Source of the DNA: Larus michahellis
Lineage: Eukaryota > Chordata > Aves > Charadriiformes > Laridae
NCBI RefSeq assembly: GCF_964199755.1
Contig: NC_133906.1
Coordinates: 15,721,378-15,785,377 of the forward strand
Length of the DNA stretch: 64,000 nt
Reading direction: 5' to 3'
Part shown: positions 48,741 through 61,900 of the stretch, piece after piece
How the letters are laid out: each line of letters opens with the position of its first letter
Numbering within the stretch: the first letter of the stretch is position 1
The notes under the pieces: generated by a model
What the model was told of the DNA's origin: nothing
Databases searched by the model: none
The model's input: the letters and a program-made list of their open reading frames with translations, nothing else
Program-made: the position numbers and the translations under genes

Positions 48741-50160
48741 GTATGCATGTGAAATTTCTAATTTTTCATTCATTGCTGACTGTCTGCTCTGAGATGTGGA
48801 AAATATTTGCAGGGGTGTTGCACTGTCTCCCACGTTTCGTTTGCGGTCCCGCCTCGCCTGGCCGAGATGGGCTCTCTTTCCACCATGGGCGCCACCGTGG
48901 CGGGGTGTTCCTCTGTCCCCTCTGCCTCACAGAAACGTGCTCTTCACAGCCCCAAATTCACATTCTCTAGGGCAGATCCCCAAGTATGGAGAAAAAGTTG
49001 CTGGAAATGCTGCAAAGGGCCAAAGTGGCGCGTTGAGGGGGTGTGACCCCTTCCTTTGCCCATCCCAGCTGGGACCTCTCTTTCCGTACATAAATCTTTG
49101 TATTTGATCCCTCTGTTGATCTCGCGTTGTCCCCAGTTCCTCACAAACATCCAGTTATGGTGTTTTGGTCATTTTTCAAATGTGAGAGCTGCGATGGCAG
49201 ATAAAGTCTAGACCGGAAAAATCTAAGAAAGGTAGATTTTAAGAGTTATCAGTCTTTCTAAAAATTTTTTGTGGTATATTCTCTCTGATGCTGCTAAAAG
49301 GTGCATTTATTTCTGCCTTTTATTTGGTGCTGCTGGGGATTTTGCCGCATTAATCCTTAGTTCCTTATAAATTGCTATATATTTATATAGTGTATTATGA
49401 TCTTAGTCCCTATAACCTCTGCTGTGGAGAAACAGCAAAGCCATACAGCTCTGCAGCGGTCACCGCGTTGTCCTTAGAAATACGTGCAGCCAACCAAGTA
49501 TAATTTAAGCAGCTTATTCTGAAAAACAGGTTATTTTGGTCTTCCCTCAGGCTGCCTTTTGGGGATGCTGATACACAAATTCCTCGGCTTGGGTGCAATG
49601 GGGATAAATAGGAGCAGTGGGGATTGGTAGGACCCGTTTCTGCTCAATGTGCAGTTTCCCACCAGAAACAAAGGTGTAAACCTCAGGAGTTTGTGTAAAC
49701 CTCTTTCTGATCAGTCATTTTTAACTCGGTCTTTTCTGGTTTTTTATCTTTTGGGTCCAGCAGTGTTTCAAATGCAGCCGTGGTTCAACCTGCCGCATCC
49801 CCGTACGTGGGGCTGGGGAAAGGGCTGCGAAAACCCGTCCTCTGGACGTGCAGACAATGACAAATGACCAATTACTGGGAAATATTCTTCTAATGACACC
49901 GTCTGCATACAGTCTGACTCATCTAAAAGCAGATTAAGAAGACGAGTCACCCCTCATGTTTAAAAAAAACCAGGTTAGCCCCATGTATAAATATTCTTTT
50001 CAAGCAGCCCCATTACTATATCGGCAAGGCATGTTCTGCCGAGCCCGCTGGGGGTCGGTTCCCATGAAAGCACAACCAAGGCACGATAATCCCCGCTACT
50101 ACAGAACATCTGCTCTAAGTTTTTACATGATTTATGGTAACATGTTGCAAACATATATGC

Positions 50161-50196
50161 ACGCGCGCATGTGTGTGTGTATATGTATATATATAT
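50161..50196. repeat. Compound (CG)(TG)(TA) alternating purine-pyrimidine tract
   Basis: ACGCGCGCATG continues into (TG)n and then (TA)n, so about 36 bp are strictly or nearly alternating. Confidence 0.85.
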
Positions 50197-51630
50197 GAAA
50201 GAACAATACATCTTGCTTATTACTCTAATGCCAACAAATGTATTTCTTACATTTCACAGACCATTTGTTGTCCAAATTTCTACAGGGCATAATTGCACAA
50301 CAAGATAAGGAGAAAACAGCAAATCCATTGATCGTCTTCAAAACCAACTGCGCTTCATGTTTCTATATGAAAAGATCATGGAAGGATTTATATACAACAT
50401 TTCGTTATTCCTACAGTGACCCAAGACTAAGGTAATTAGCAGGAGTACGGATCAGCTTTGGACTATATGGAATCATTTATCTTCATGTAATACCAACAAA
50501 GGTCTCTAATTATTTAAGAGCTTACAAGGTTCAGAACTTTAGCTCAAATTCCTCACATTTGCTCTTCATTTGCTTTTTATTATGAATAATGGGGTAGCCT
50601 TGGAAGAAAGGGAAATGTTTTTCCTAGATTTTTCCTAGCTATGACTTTGCAGGAAATTTTCTGGATGAGCATCTTACAGACTAGATTTCACGATTTCTAT
50701 GCTTTTGAGTTTGTTCCTCCTCACTCTACCTTTCTTTTCTTTTTTTTCTTTAAATGGGAAGGATTTTTTCTTCCTCCTTTTCTGCTTTTTACAGTGTAAG
50801 CAGAACACGAGGCAATAGCATCAGGGACTAATGTTAGTGCCAGAGTTTTCCCAGTGGGCAGGCAAAATGGGAAAGTTGATTTCTAACTGTAAAAAATGAA
50901 AATTCCTCAGTGAAGGTGCCCAAGGGTGTAAGGCAGCGCTTGGGCCAGGCATTCAACTACCAGCAGTGCATGTGGGTTGGTGAGCACCAGTGAGGCATCT
51001 CCATTTCATGGTGCTGCTGGGTCGTTGGCGTTACGCCACGATTTATAGTCTGGTGAACCCGCTCATGGCGGTGAGCGCGGGCTTGGTCTATGCTTTCAGG
51101 TGACATTTTGACGTAATAGGTTAATTCCAGATATTCCGTGGCAATAAGCAGTCGTGATACTTTCCCCTCTCTCTCTCCTCTTGCCTTCCGTGCTAACAGG
51201 GATGATTTCATTCTCCCACACGTAATACCCAGAGCCGCAGCCTCGGGTCCCCTCCCCGCCTCCGCCGGCAGCTGGGAATGAGAAGCAGCCCCCGACAGCA
51301 GCGCGGAGCCTACTGTAGGTACCGGGATGCGGATGAATCATGGCCGGCAATTATGTCAGACTGCGCAATGTGTTTCTCGTTTGCTGAACTAAGGCTTTTA
51401 CAAGACAATAGTGCAGTGTGTGCAATGTAAAAGGCAAGAGAGCTGAAGGGATAGCGGGGAAGCCAGGGCGACAAGAAATAAATAGCCCATGGTAGGTATG
51501 GACCCTGCTTCCTTTTCTGATTTTTAGTTTAAATTCAGTCACTTTAATGGCATTGGACTTACCCTCCTAGTAAAATCTGTATTGCCACGCATCCCCCCTT
51601 CTTCCTTTAGGCTATTTAGAGCCTTTGGCA

Positions 51631-51730
51631 AAAAAAAAAAATAATAAAAAATTAATTACTCATTCTTAAAATATAATAATTGGCAATTATGTAATGCGGT
51701 TGTTCATTAATCCATTAATCAACATATATG
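51631..51730. other. AT-rich segment with clustered homeodomain-type motifs
   Basis: After an A run there are TTAATTA, TAATTGG, CAATTA, TTAATCC and TTAATCA within about 100 bp. This may be a regulatory element or just AT-rich sequence. Confidence 0.25.
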
Positions 51731-54120
51731 GGCACATCAGGCTCTTGGTGCTATGACCGAGGAATCCAAAACATTTACTTGGTGGAGGTTATTTGTCCCG
51801 TTTTCAGTCCTGGGCGTGTGCTGAGACGTAGCGCGAATCTGGGGGGCTGTGGTGGGACCTCCCAGGGCTGCTGCTCCTGGTGGGGACAGGTCCCCATTTG
51901 CAGGCTGTCCCCAGGCCACAGAGCAATCGCAGCCACCGCAGGGCTCTCCCCACACACAAGTGCTCTGATATAAACAATTCACATAAATCCTCAAGAGCTC
52001 GTAATGCCATTTTTTTGCACTGACGAGTTTGGTTAACAGCAGTATAAAGTTACTGGGAAATGAATAACCATTGTTGCAAGTGTCAAAGCAAAACATTTGC
52101 AGAGAGCTCTGCTCCCTGGTTTCACCTATCTCATTTTTCACTCTGGTTTTCTGTTCTTCTATCCCACCTCACTCCCCAAACTGGAGCCAATGCCTGGAGG
52201 GTGCTGCGTTTTTTGGATCAACTGCATCACTTACTGGCACGGTTTTGTCCTTCGTGGGGAGGAATAAGGTTACATTTGTGTTTTCCACCATACTTGTCTG
52301 CACCTCAGGAGAAAACTGGGTTGCGGTCAGGCTCTCCATCACTGAGAGGAGCTACGGGAGGAAGAGGAGGAGGAGGCAGCCTGAGGCGTACAGGAGGGAG
52401 CGATGGGGAGGCGTTTGGTGGCAGGTCTGGGTGGGTGCAGGATTGGGGATGCACAGGGCTCAAGGGAATGGAGAACTGCTGTTACATTAGCACAGGGGGA
52501 TGCCAATATTGCAAGTTTGTGGGGCTTTGGTGATATTTTCTTTATGTCCGTTTGCTTTAAGGAACAATTTCCATGAGAGGCATCCCTCCCAGAGCATCGG
52601 GGAAGGGAACAAGGAGCATGCGTCAGGGCTGGGGGCTGTGGGATGGAGAAACAAACCCGCCTCCCAGGGGGAAGAGGAGGAAGAGGGCCCTGGGAGACGG
52701 GTTTTTCCAAATTTCTTTGTGGAAAACACGAAGCACCCTACTTCTGACTGCCCAGCGAATGTGTGTTAATGTGTGCTGGGAAGGAGAGACGGGCCTGGTT
52801 TTGGAGAGAGCTAGCGGTTCTTTCCTGGGGTTAAGAATGTCATAGTAGTGGAGGAAAAAAAGAAATAAATCGTCACTGGGAACTGTGTGAGAGGCAATGA
52901 GCTGAGTCAGCACGTGTGGGCTCGCTGTCAAACAGAGCTGCATCTTCTAGTGGTTTTATCTGGGGAAATTCAGAGGTCTGATCCTCAAGCAATGCTCTCC
53001 TGGGCTGGCTGCGGTGGGCTCACATCGATGACCTGAATCTGGGAAGGATTCAGCCTCCAGATGCTTTTCAAATGGGTGTGATGTGAGCAATCCTCTGCAA
53101 AACTGGTGGGTTTGACTAAAAATGAGGTGCTAATGTCTTTGAGGAGATATCTGTATGTTCTTTTACGGCATAGATGTTTGCATCGTTTTGCAACCAAACC
53201 TCCTGGTTTGGGATTTTTGCTGAGTTGCTCTATTTTCTGATTCACCCATTTACAGAATGTTGCTGTGGGAGTGATGCTGATGCTGAAGCTGGTTTCACAC
53301 CAGGCGGGACATCTGAACCCACAACAGCTCTGCAGCATGAAGAGGTGAGCAAGGCCTGAGTTTCTGCTTCATCTAGCAAACATCTGGTGCTTGTTCTGAG
53401 GCTGTGCTCAGGAGCACAGTTTCCAGAGGCATTTGCTAACCTTCCCTGGTACTTTGGGTGTCCAGATGAGGCACCTCGTACCTGATCACTGAGGGTCCCG
53501 CGAAGCAGGGGTGGGAGGCTCCAACCCAGGCTGGATCCTGCACAGTCAGCAGTGAATCCATAAACGAGAAATAAAGCTCCAGGAGTTGAACCTTTCATCC
53601 TGTCAACCTGGGAGAGATTTGCCCAGATGACTTACATTAATTTTAATGGAAACTGTGTGCGGAAACCACAAGCTTAAATCAAGAAGATTATGTCAAAAGA
53701 GCAGACTTTACATTCATAAATCCAAATGACAGACTCCAAGTGGGTTTTTCTGCTTCTGCAAAGAACCCATCACTATTTTCAACTTCTTAAAGCTGACACA
53801 ATGCCCAGCCTTCGTGGGGATCAAGTTTTGAAATGGTTTTCATAATTCAAAGGATAAAGGAAGAAATCTCCCCAAGTAGGGTCATGCTAATAAGCAGCTA
53901 CATTAAAAGAGCAGTTCTCAGAGACTTCAGCACAAGTTTTGGCTTGGCATCTCACTGCAATCTCTGTGCCAAGGTGGGATCAGCTGCTGAATATCATTTC
54001 CTTGCGGTGGTGTGGTTGGGAGCATGGCGAAGGATGTTGCCTCAGTCCATCCCGCCTGCCCATCCCAGCAAGGAGACCGGCACTTTCCATGGAAGAAACA
54101 GCCTTTCCTGGCAAGCTGCA

Positions 54121-54136
54121 CTTTTTTTTTTTTTAA
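54121..54136. repeat. Poly(T) tract
   Basis: A short, nearly pure T run. Confidence 0.8.
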
Positions 54137-57100
54137 TTCTATCCGTTAACTGAGATAAAAGAAGGGGAAAATACAAACGTCAGGAATCTTCACAATGGAT
54201 AGCATTGATTTTTCTGAGGATACTTTTAGCTTGGAAAAGTACGTCCTGAGCTTGCGAGGAGCTGGGTGTATAAGACAAATCCAACATAGCAATCACAGAC
54301 TGATCAAAATGCACTCGAAGAAGGGTGTGAAATTTAATGTATTGCAACAAGTCGAGAAAACCATGGCATGTCCTCGGGCAAGCAGAAAGGAAAGGACCTG
54401 GCTTCCAGGCTTGGAGTCAAAATCCTGTTGCATCCTCTGTTTGAAGGAGCCCCTCGACACACAGCTCCTGGCCTCCTCCATTAGCAAGACAGGAATGTCA
54501 ACACATGGCTCTCCTTGCTTAGGAGAAAGAAATAGCCGGATCATTTCCCTCTCTTCTATTCTGAACTGCTCCCAGAAAGTCCTCCTATCTGCTTGTTTTT
54601 TCCAAAGCCATCCTGACCTCAGCATCTACTCGAATTCATACCTGGCTCCTTGGGGCTGGCAACAGCAAAACAGAAAAAGCACCATCTAATGCCACCAAGC
54701 TGTTGGAGATCCTCACAGCCTGGGGCTTGTCAAACCCCACCAGGTGCCTCCAGGTCTGGCACTTGTCTCTTCTCTGCAGATCCTAAAATGCCTCTATGAT
54801 GTGGTGTCTTGTGCCTGGTTTTCTGAGCAGCTCTCAACGGCAGTCAGGCCAGGGAGCTCCTTGTGAGCCATCAGCAGCCCTGTTCCTGGGGAAGGAAGAA
54901 GAAACCCTCCCTGCAAAAACTGCTTTCAGAGCTTTCTGGGGGGCGGGAAGAAAAACCTTTTCTGCCAGGAAACAGTAGCCATCGCTAACGAACAGGGAGC
55001 AACTTGTCATTAGGCTCTTGTCAATGACTGACATGTTTGTGGCTCTGGACATCTGGAAGGGATTTAGCAGAAAGGTCTGGTTCCTGTGACACTGCTAGTC
55101 TCTCTGGCTGATGGATTCAAAGGGAATGAGGTAGAAAAAAAGAAAACTGAAGATCCAAGAGCTGAGTCTTGCCACATGTGAAATAAATGAAGGACCTGCT
55201 CAGAAAAGGGGGTAAACAACCCAGCTCTGCATCATCAACCACTTTCTCTTGTTTTTCCCTTCTCCTATTATTTATCAGAGGTCACTGCAATGCGCTGAAA
55301 GAAAACGTGCTCAGCCCTGCGGGGTCCAGGTTTCTACAGGGTAGCGGGGGGCTCAGGGACTCTCCCCCACGCTGGCTCCCTGGCCACCTTCCCTCTTGGA
55401 CAAGAGGCTCGGTGATATTTGGGGCTCGGTGATGCTCGTCCTGGGGATGTGGTGAGCAGAGCTTTAACTAAAGCCCAAATCACCACCTGGTATTAACTCT
55501 CATCCAGATTTTCTGAATACGTTTGAGGCTCAGCCTGCGACCCTGCCTTTAGCTCAGCAGCCTTGTGCATCTGCTCCATGGCATGACCCAAGGAGACCCC
55601 ATTGCTGACCAGAGACGAATGTGGGAGTCCTGCCGCAGACATGGGGGCGAGACGTGGAAACCCAGAGGTTTTGATTGTTTTTCTTTTGGTGGGACATAAA
55701 CCCCAAGAATTCTGGAAAAAACTATGCAGAGAAAGAGAGAGATTTCCCAAAGCCAAATCTGATTCTTGGTAGTTGAAGCTCACCTGGGCTGTGGGAGACT
55801 CAAGCTCCCCTCTCGGAAAGCACTTGGCCGCAGGGAAACAGGCTGCTCCAGGTTCGTCACACTCAGAAATTACTCAATCTTATGTAAAATTGACGAGCCA
55901 AAGGCTGGGTCAAAATAAGAGGCATGACCTGACTTTCCAACCTCCTTGATTACTTGGCTGTCAGCTTCTTCTGGGAGTGACCCCAATTTCATCTTGTCCA
56001 GGGTTTGGGAAACCTTCCAGCTGAAAATGCAAAACACAATACGTTGGTTGTGCTCTTTCCCTTGGTTCACTCCTGCTCGAGACATCCTCATCCCTAGACA
56101 CAGTGCTGCTATACATTGTGTACTGATGAGCAACATCTTTTAAGTTGTTTTCCTTCATATCACACAATGTTTGGAATATTATCATGTACGTGGCACGCCT
56201 CTCTTTATGCAAGGAGAAAACTGAAGGAACATAACTGGTCTGTGTGTTTAATGCACAGTCCTAAAACATGCCATTGCATGTCTCATGGTTTTGAGATGGT
56301 CTTTTTTTAGTACCATCTGGGCTAAAATAATAAGGGTCTGTCCGGGAGCCATGAGCCAGCCTGTTAGTTCAGACCTCGGTAGGATTCAGATACAATTCCT
56401 AATTTGGGCAATTCCTGATCCAAACAGTCCCTGGCGGAATACGGATGAGGAATTCCCTGGTTCTTCAGTTTAAAGTGTGAATCACCGAAGGCCAGCGAAA
56501 GGCTAATGAGCGAACCAAAGATACCTCAACCGCCTAAAAAAGGATTCCCCGCAGCAATCAGCTTAGAGGACCTTCTGATGACCTTTAAAACAATGTTTTA
56601 TCTTATTATATTTTTCACTTTTGAGAAGAGTTTTTGTTTAAAGGAGCTTTCAGGGAATTTGACAATTGGATTTTGACAAGTTTCAAAAACTCAGAGCAAA
56701 AGGTACCCCGTGTCAGTGCTGGAAACTGAATGTTGCACCCTGGCAGCCCTGTTGTGCTCTGGAGCAAGCCTTTGTGCGTGTTTGTGGATGTGTATTTGCA
56801 CATCATGTTCCTAAAACCCCGCAGTTTGCTCTCAGCGAGCCCCAGGAGGGGAGAAGTGAGCTCCATCTCCTACCTACCTGAACTGGCCTCTGGAAAAAAA
56901 AGTACAGTTTGGGTTTAAACAACCATGACCTCATCCCGGGAGTTTCACATTGCTGTGAGGATTAGGACCATATGACTGGAAAGCCTGCCTGATAAATATT
57001 TGTTCCTGCTCACGGACAAAACACCTCTCCCGTAGCAGCTGGAGTGAGGGAGCCTTGCCCTCCCGCTTCTCCCAGCGTCGCGGGCACACCGGACTCCCGG

Positions 57101-58914
57101 CGTAAATTTCCCCATCCCTCTGCTATAACGAAAGAAGAAAGTCCGCTTGCCAGCTTCAGAGTCGGAGAGCGATGAGCGTGGATGGTGCCAAACCATTGTG
57201 AAAAGCAGACTTAGAAGAATTAAAAACTAATAATGAAGAAATTAGTCTGTCTTGATTGCATTACAACTGCCAGACTAATCCTACTGGAATCCTCCCAGAC
57301 CAGAGCATCACTTATTCACTTTCTCAGTAGCTGGCAACTCTGCTTTTTAAAAGTAGTGGTGGAAAAAACTTTGGTTTTAAGAAGCTCTTTATTTGTAATG
57401 AGGTTTTACTTCATTTGAATTCCAGATTTCCAGGCACTTGGGGCTAATGCTAATACAAAGTCCTATTGTATCACACTAAAGAAATCACTTCTCTGATTCT
57501 ACCCCTAAATGCCCAAAGCTGAGTTTCTGTTTACCTTGCCTGAGTGAGAAACACCGTTGAAATCAAGAGGTCAGTTTGCCTAAACAAGAGGAACTGGATT
57601 TGGCCCAAGATACCTCGCTTTACAATGTGCTGTGTCTCCTATAAATATCCACGTCTCCAGTTTGTCTCTGTCTCAGATAGGCCAAAGTCCTGGTGCGTGT
57701 TCAGACATCCTCTACGAGACTTATTCCCACACCTGCCTCTCTTGTAAAAAGCAATAAACCTACGTGCATGTGAACCTCAGAAATGTGCACACGCCTGTTT
57801 CAAATATTTGACCGAAACCTGTAGGAAATGCTGCTCCTTATATTTTATGGAAAATAAGCTACGTGGACCTGGCTGGTTGTAGAAGGGGTTTATCCAGGAA
57901 CATATGTCTGTACGTTGAACTTGCATAATGAAGGCAATTATTTTCCATTCAACCCTCCTAACACATATTGCAACATTCGTTCTCAGCAGCGGTGAGGAAA
58001 TGGATCCAAACTGTTCCAGCTCTCCCTGGCCCTTTATCAAGGAGCCTTTACAAGCGCTGTAGACTATATTATTAAATCATTCCCTCATAGAAACAATTAC
58101 TACCCTTGTCATGTTATCTACTCAGCTGTAACTACAAAACCATTGCAACTAAATTAAGCCATATGTCCTCTATAATTCCTCGCAGTGATGAGGAACTCGC
58201 GATACCTGATCGAGACGTACGTGTGCAAATGGTTTTTGTGTTTGTATGTGCGCATATACGTACAATACATAGAAATGCTCTAGAATCATGGGCTCGGGTG
58301 AAGCTCTGCTTGGCGTGCAGCCCCCCAAAGCAGACAGTGGTTAATGGGCTGTCTCCGTCTGAGTTTCCTAGCCATGAGGAGGCGGGAGGAAAAGGTAAAA
58401 TCTGGACATGAAGGAGGTGATGAGGTATGTAATTGCCTTCAGCATGCAGAGTCTCAAAGCTGAAGGAAAGCCTGAGAAGGTCTTCCGCTGCCGTCGGTGT
58501 GGTGCCAAGCAGGAGAGCGTGCCGAGCAGGGTTGTTTGGCTCTCCTACCTACCACGGTCCAGCGCCGTGGGGATGGCTGTGGAGGTGGCCAGCACGGGAG
58601 AGCTGGGGCAGGCAGAGCCCATGCCCAAGTCCCTGCTGCTGCTGGTGTCATTTGCTCCGGCGTGCCTGCTCCTCCAGAAACGCTCTTGTTGCTGGGGAGC
58701 CGCTTCAGCCCATGAATCCAGCAGGAAGCTGGACCTGCAAAGAGGGTCCCACTGTGCTGGGGGGAAAAGGAGCTGCCTGGGAGCTCCGTGCTGGGCTGAT
58801 GGAGCAGGAGAAGAGCTGATGCATGGGAGAGGGAGGAGAATCCTTTTTGGAGGAAATCAGCCGTAGTGTCGAAGGTTACCCAGCAGAAACTGGTCCAGGA
58901 GTCTGTAAATGGAT

Positions 58915-58990
58915 CTAATCCCCACTGACAGCTCAGGTCATCTAGTCCATCTCCCGATCCCAGGGCTGGCTCGGCACTACCTTTCCCCTC
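58915..58990. mobile_element. Possible very old CR1/L3-type fragment
   Basis: CTCAGGTCATCTAGTCCATC and the following CTCCCGATCCCAGGGCTGG resemble the conserved core of old CR1/L3-family 3' regions (GGTCATCTAGTCCA). Only about 70 bp are recognisable and the edges are unclear. Confidence 0.3.
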
Positions 58991-61900
58991 CCAGCAGACG
59001 TCTGCTCGAGCTGTCACTGAAAGCAAGAGGGGAGGTTGCTCAGCTTCCTCCCTCCCAGCTGTACAGACCCTCTGCGATGCCAGGTCTGGGATCGCACAAC
59101 CGCAGGGTGGGTTGGATCTGCTCTCAGAGCCGAGAGAGAAGCGGTGGGGCCAGAAGGAGGGTGGTTGCTGGGTCCAAGCACTTGGCCTGTCGCAGGGTGG
59201 GACACGGCTGTGCCTCCTCAGTGGTGGCCTGCCACGAGACGTGGCTGGGTGTGTTGTGAGATGTCCCTCTGGTGTCATTGACGTTTGTTCTCTCTTCATT
59301 AAAAAGGGAGACTTTTCTTTATTAGGACCTGGTTTTCCTAAATTTATCGCTGCTCGCTTTGTCTTCTGTCCTGAGCTTTGTTACATACCTGCTTCACCTG
59401 GGTGCTTGAGGGGGCCGTTGTCTGAAGAATGGAGTAACCAGAAAAAAACCACCCAGCATGCGTGTAACTCTGCAGAACTGGGACATCAGTGATGTGCAAA
59501 TGCTATGTGAAACAGCTACCAATCATACCAATGTTATTGTTGTTATTATTGGCTCTTTCTCTTTCTGCCCTTAGATGCAGCGTCTCTTCCTGCTGCTGAG
59601 GGTGTGAATCAAATGAGGCATTGCAGCCTTGGGAATACCCTGCTGTTCTCCAAACAGTTTCTCGACTTCCCAGCACTTTGTGATCCTAAATACTTACAAT
59701 ACTCCTCACTGCGAGAGCCCCCAGGGTTTGTACAAATCCTCAGGTTTACTTCAGAAATGCGGATGGTAAGTTGGGAGATGTAGAGTAGGGAACATGCTTG
59801 AACTTTCATGCCCTACTGTCTCTTTTCCTTTGCTTCGTTAACACCATGTGAAACATATGGAGAGATGATTGCGCAGAGGCCCTGCCGTCAGTAGGTAATG
59901 ACCACCTTTGTCACATTGGGTGCCGCATATTGTTATGGCAGAGAGATGGAGAAGCAAATGGCTCCTCAAATCTAGCTGAAGAAATTATTGTGCTGAGCTA
60001 CAGAGGGCTGTTTTGAGGTTGGTCTTGAAGTCAGAGTTTTGTCATGCTTTCAGTGAGCTGAATTTCATCCGAAGTCTATGGGCTAACAGAAGCAGCCTTC
60101 TGGCTACACATCTCCCCTTAGGAGATGGTCTATTGACACAACGTAGTTTGTGTATCTTTTTGGCAGGCAGTGGTTTCTCCTGCCTGTTCTATTTAACTGA
60201 AGTTAATGAGCTTTTTTTTTTTTTTCTTTCTATAGGATGTTCCAATATATCATAATAAACTAAATGAATTCAGATTTCAAAGCTTAACATCCCAAAATAA
60301 CAGTCTGTTGTAATTTGGCTCAGGATGCTCAAACGTTTGCTCTCTTCCTGCATTACGAAATGGCTTACAGCCAAGCTCAGCAGATTACCGCACTGACGTT
60401 GGGCGTCTATCAGACCTTTAAATCAGTTGAAGCAGGCCAGAAAAAACTTGCTTTTATCCATTTTAAGGTCTGTAGACTCTGCTCGTCAAGTGGTTTGCTC
60501 TCCAGTGATGGCACAGAGTTTTCCATGGCTTACGCAGCTATGCATGGAAATGAATACTCCCCAGAAAGATATGTCAGGCTAAGATTTCTTAGGGTTTTTC
60601 TATTTCATTGCTGGCTTGCTGAAAACAAGAAGATAAATTGCAGGATAAGGAATAAAATGAGAACATGTGAGAGCTAGAAATGCCTTGTGGGAGCTGTTTT
60701 CTATCTCTCCTTTTTCTTTTTCATATATGGATGATATAACTAAGTGACACTGAATTATTCCCTGAAAGCTGAGTTGCTGCTTCTTGTGACTTCCTGCTCT
60801 GTAATTTTACTGTATCATATATCTGCAATATGGGGCAGGGGGAAGGAGGGGAAAATAGAAAACAGATGAGGGGATGTCAATTTGGCCCCATAGCACTACT
60901 CAGGAGTTCCAATGGGTTTATTTCGTGTGTGTGCCTGTCGGCATCCGAGGGAGAAACAGAGACCAACGGAGAGGCGTTCTTAAAAAGATTTATCTCGAAG
61001 TATCTAATGTGGGAAGATAATTACAAGCTTATACGATGAGGTAAGAGAATTGTTTTGTTTATACCAGAAAAGATAAAGCACGTATTTCTTCCATCGCAAT
61101 GATATATTTAAAGGAAACAGAATGTTGTGTATAATTGCCTTTTTGGCCGGTGCTCCCCGAGGCCCCCAAGGACAAGACGATGGGGTGCCTTTTAAAGCCC
61201 ATGAGCTAACTCAGGGCATCTACCCTGACGAAATTCTTGTGGGGAGGCAGCTGAGCATCGCTCACAGTAGGTTAATTTGGCCAGTCCTAACGAGACATTC
61301 AGGAGTAAGTTCGGCCTTAATCAGAAAGGAGAGAGAAAACCAACAGTAACCGTACCTGATTCCCTTCTAGCAGCTTTTTGGGGGATGCGGCAGAATTGGG
61401 ATTGCGTTGCCTTCGCCACGGAGCATCCCGGCTCCTCCCGGGCAAACGCATGATCTGGCAACTGCTGGGTACCCAAACTGTCTGTAGCTCATGGCGAAGG
61501 CCCCAGATGGATGCCGTAGGCTGAGGGACTGGCAGTTTCACGCCTTTTGACAGGGACAGTTCAGCTGCGCCACCGCAGCAGCGACCAGGAGGCTTTCAAT
61601 TTCCTGGGCTCTAATGAAGCGCTGGTCCCTCACGCTACATTTCACAGCCAAAGCATGTCTCATTTTTGCTTCTTTCTGCACTTCTCCACTCTGCCTCCCC
61701 CCAAACACTACCCCGATTTGTATTTTATTCTGAATTTCCACCGTATGTCACCTCTCCAAAGGGCCGGACAGGCTCTTCTGAGGTTTCAAAGACAGTTCAT
61801 GCTGCCTCCCGCTATTCCAATTGCTGACCTAGATGTTACTGTATGTAATAATAACACTTTACACCTACCGAGGGCCTTTTGGACACACTTTTGAGTGGAG

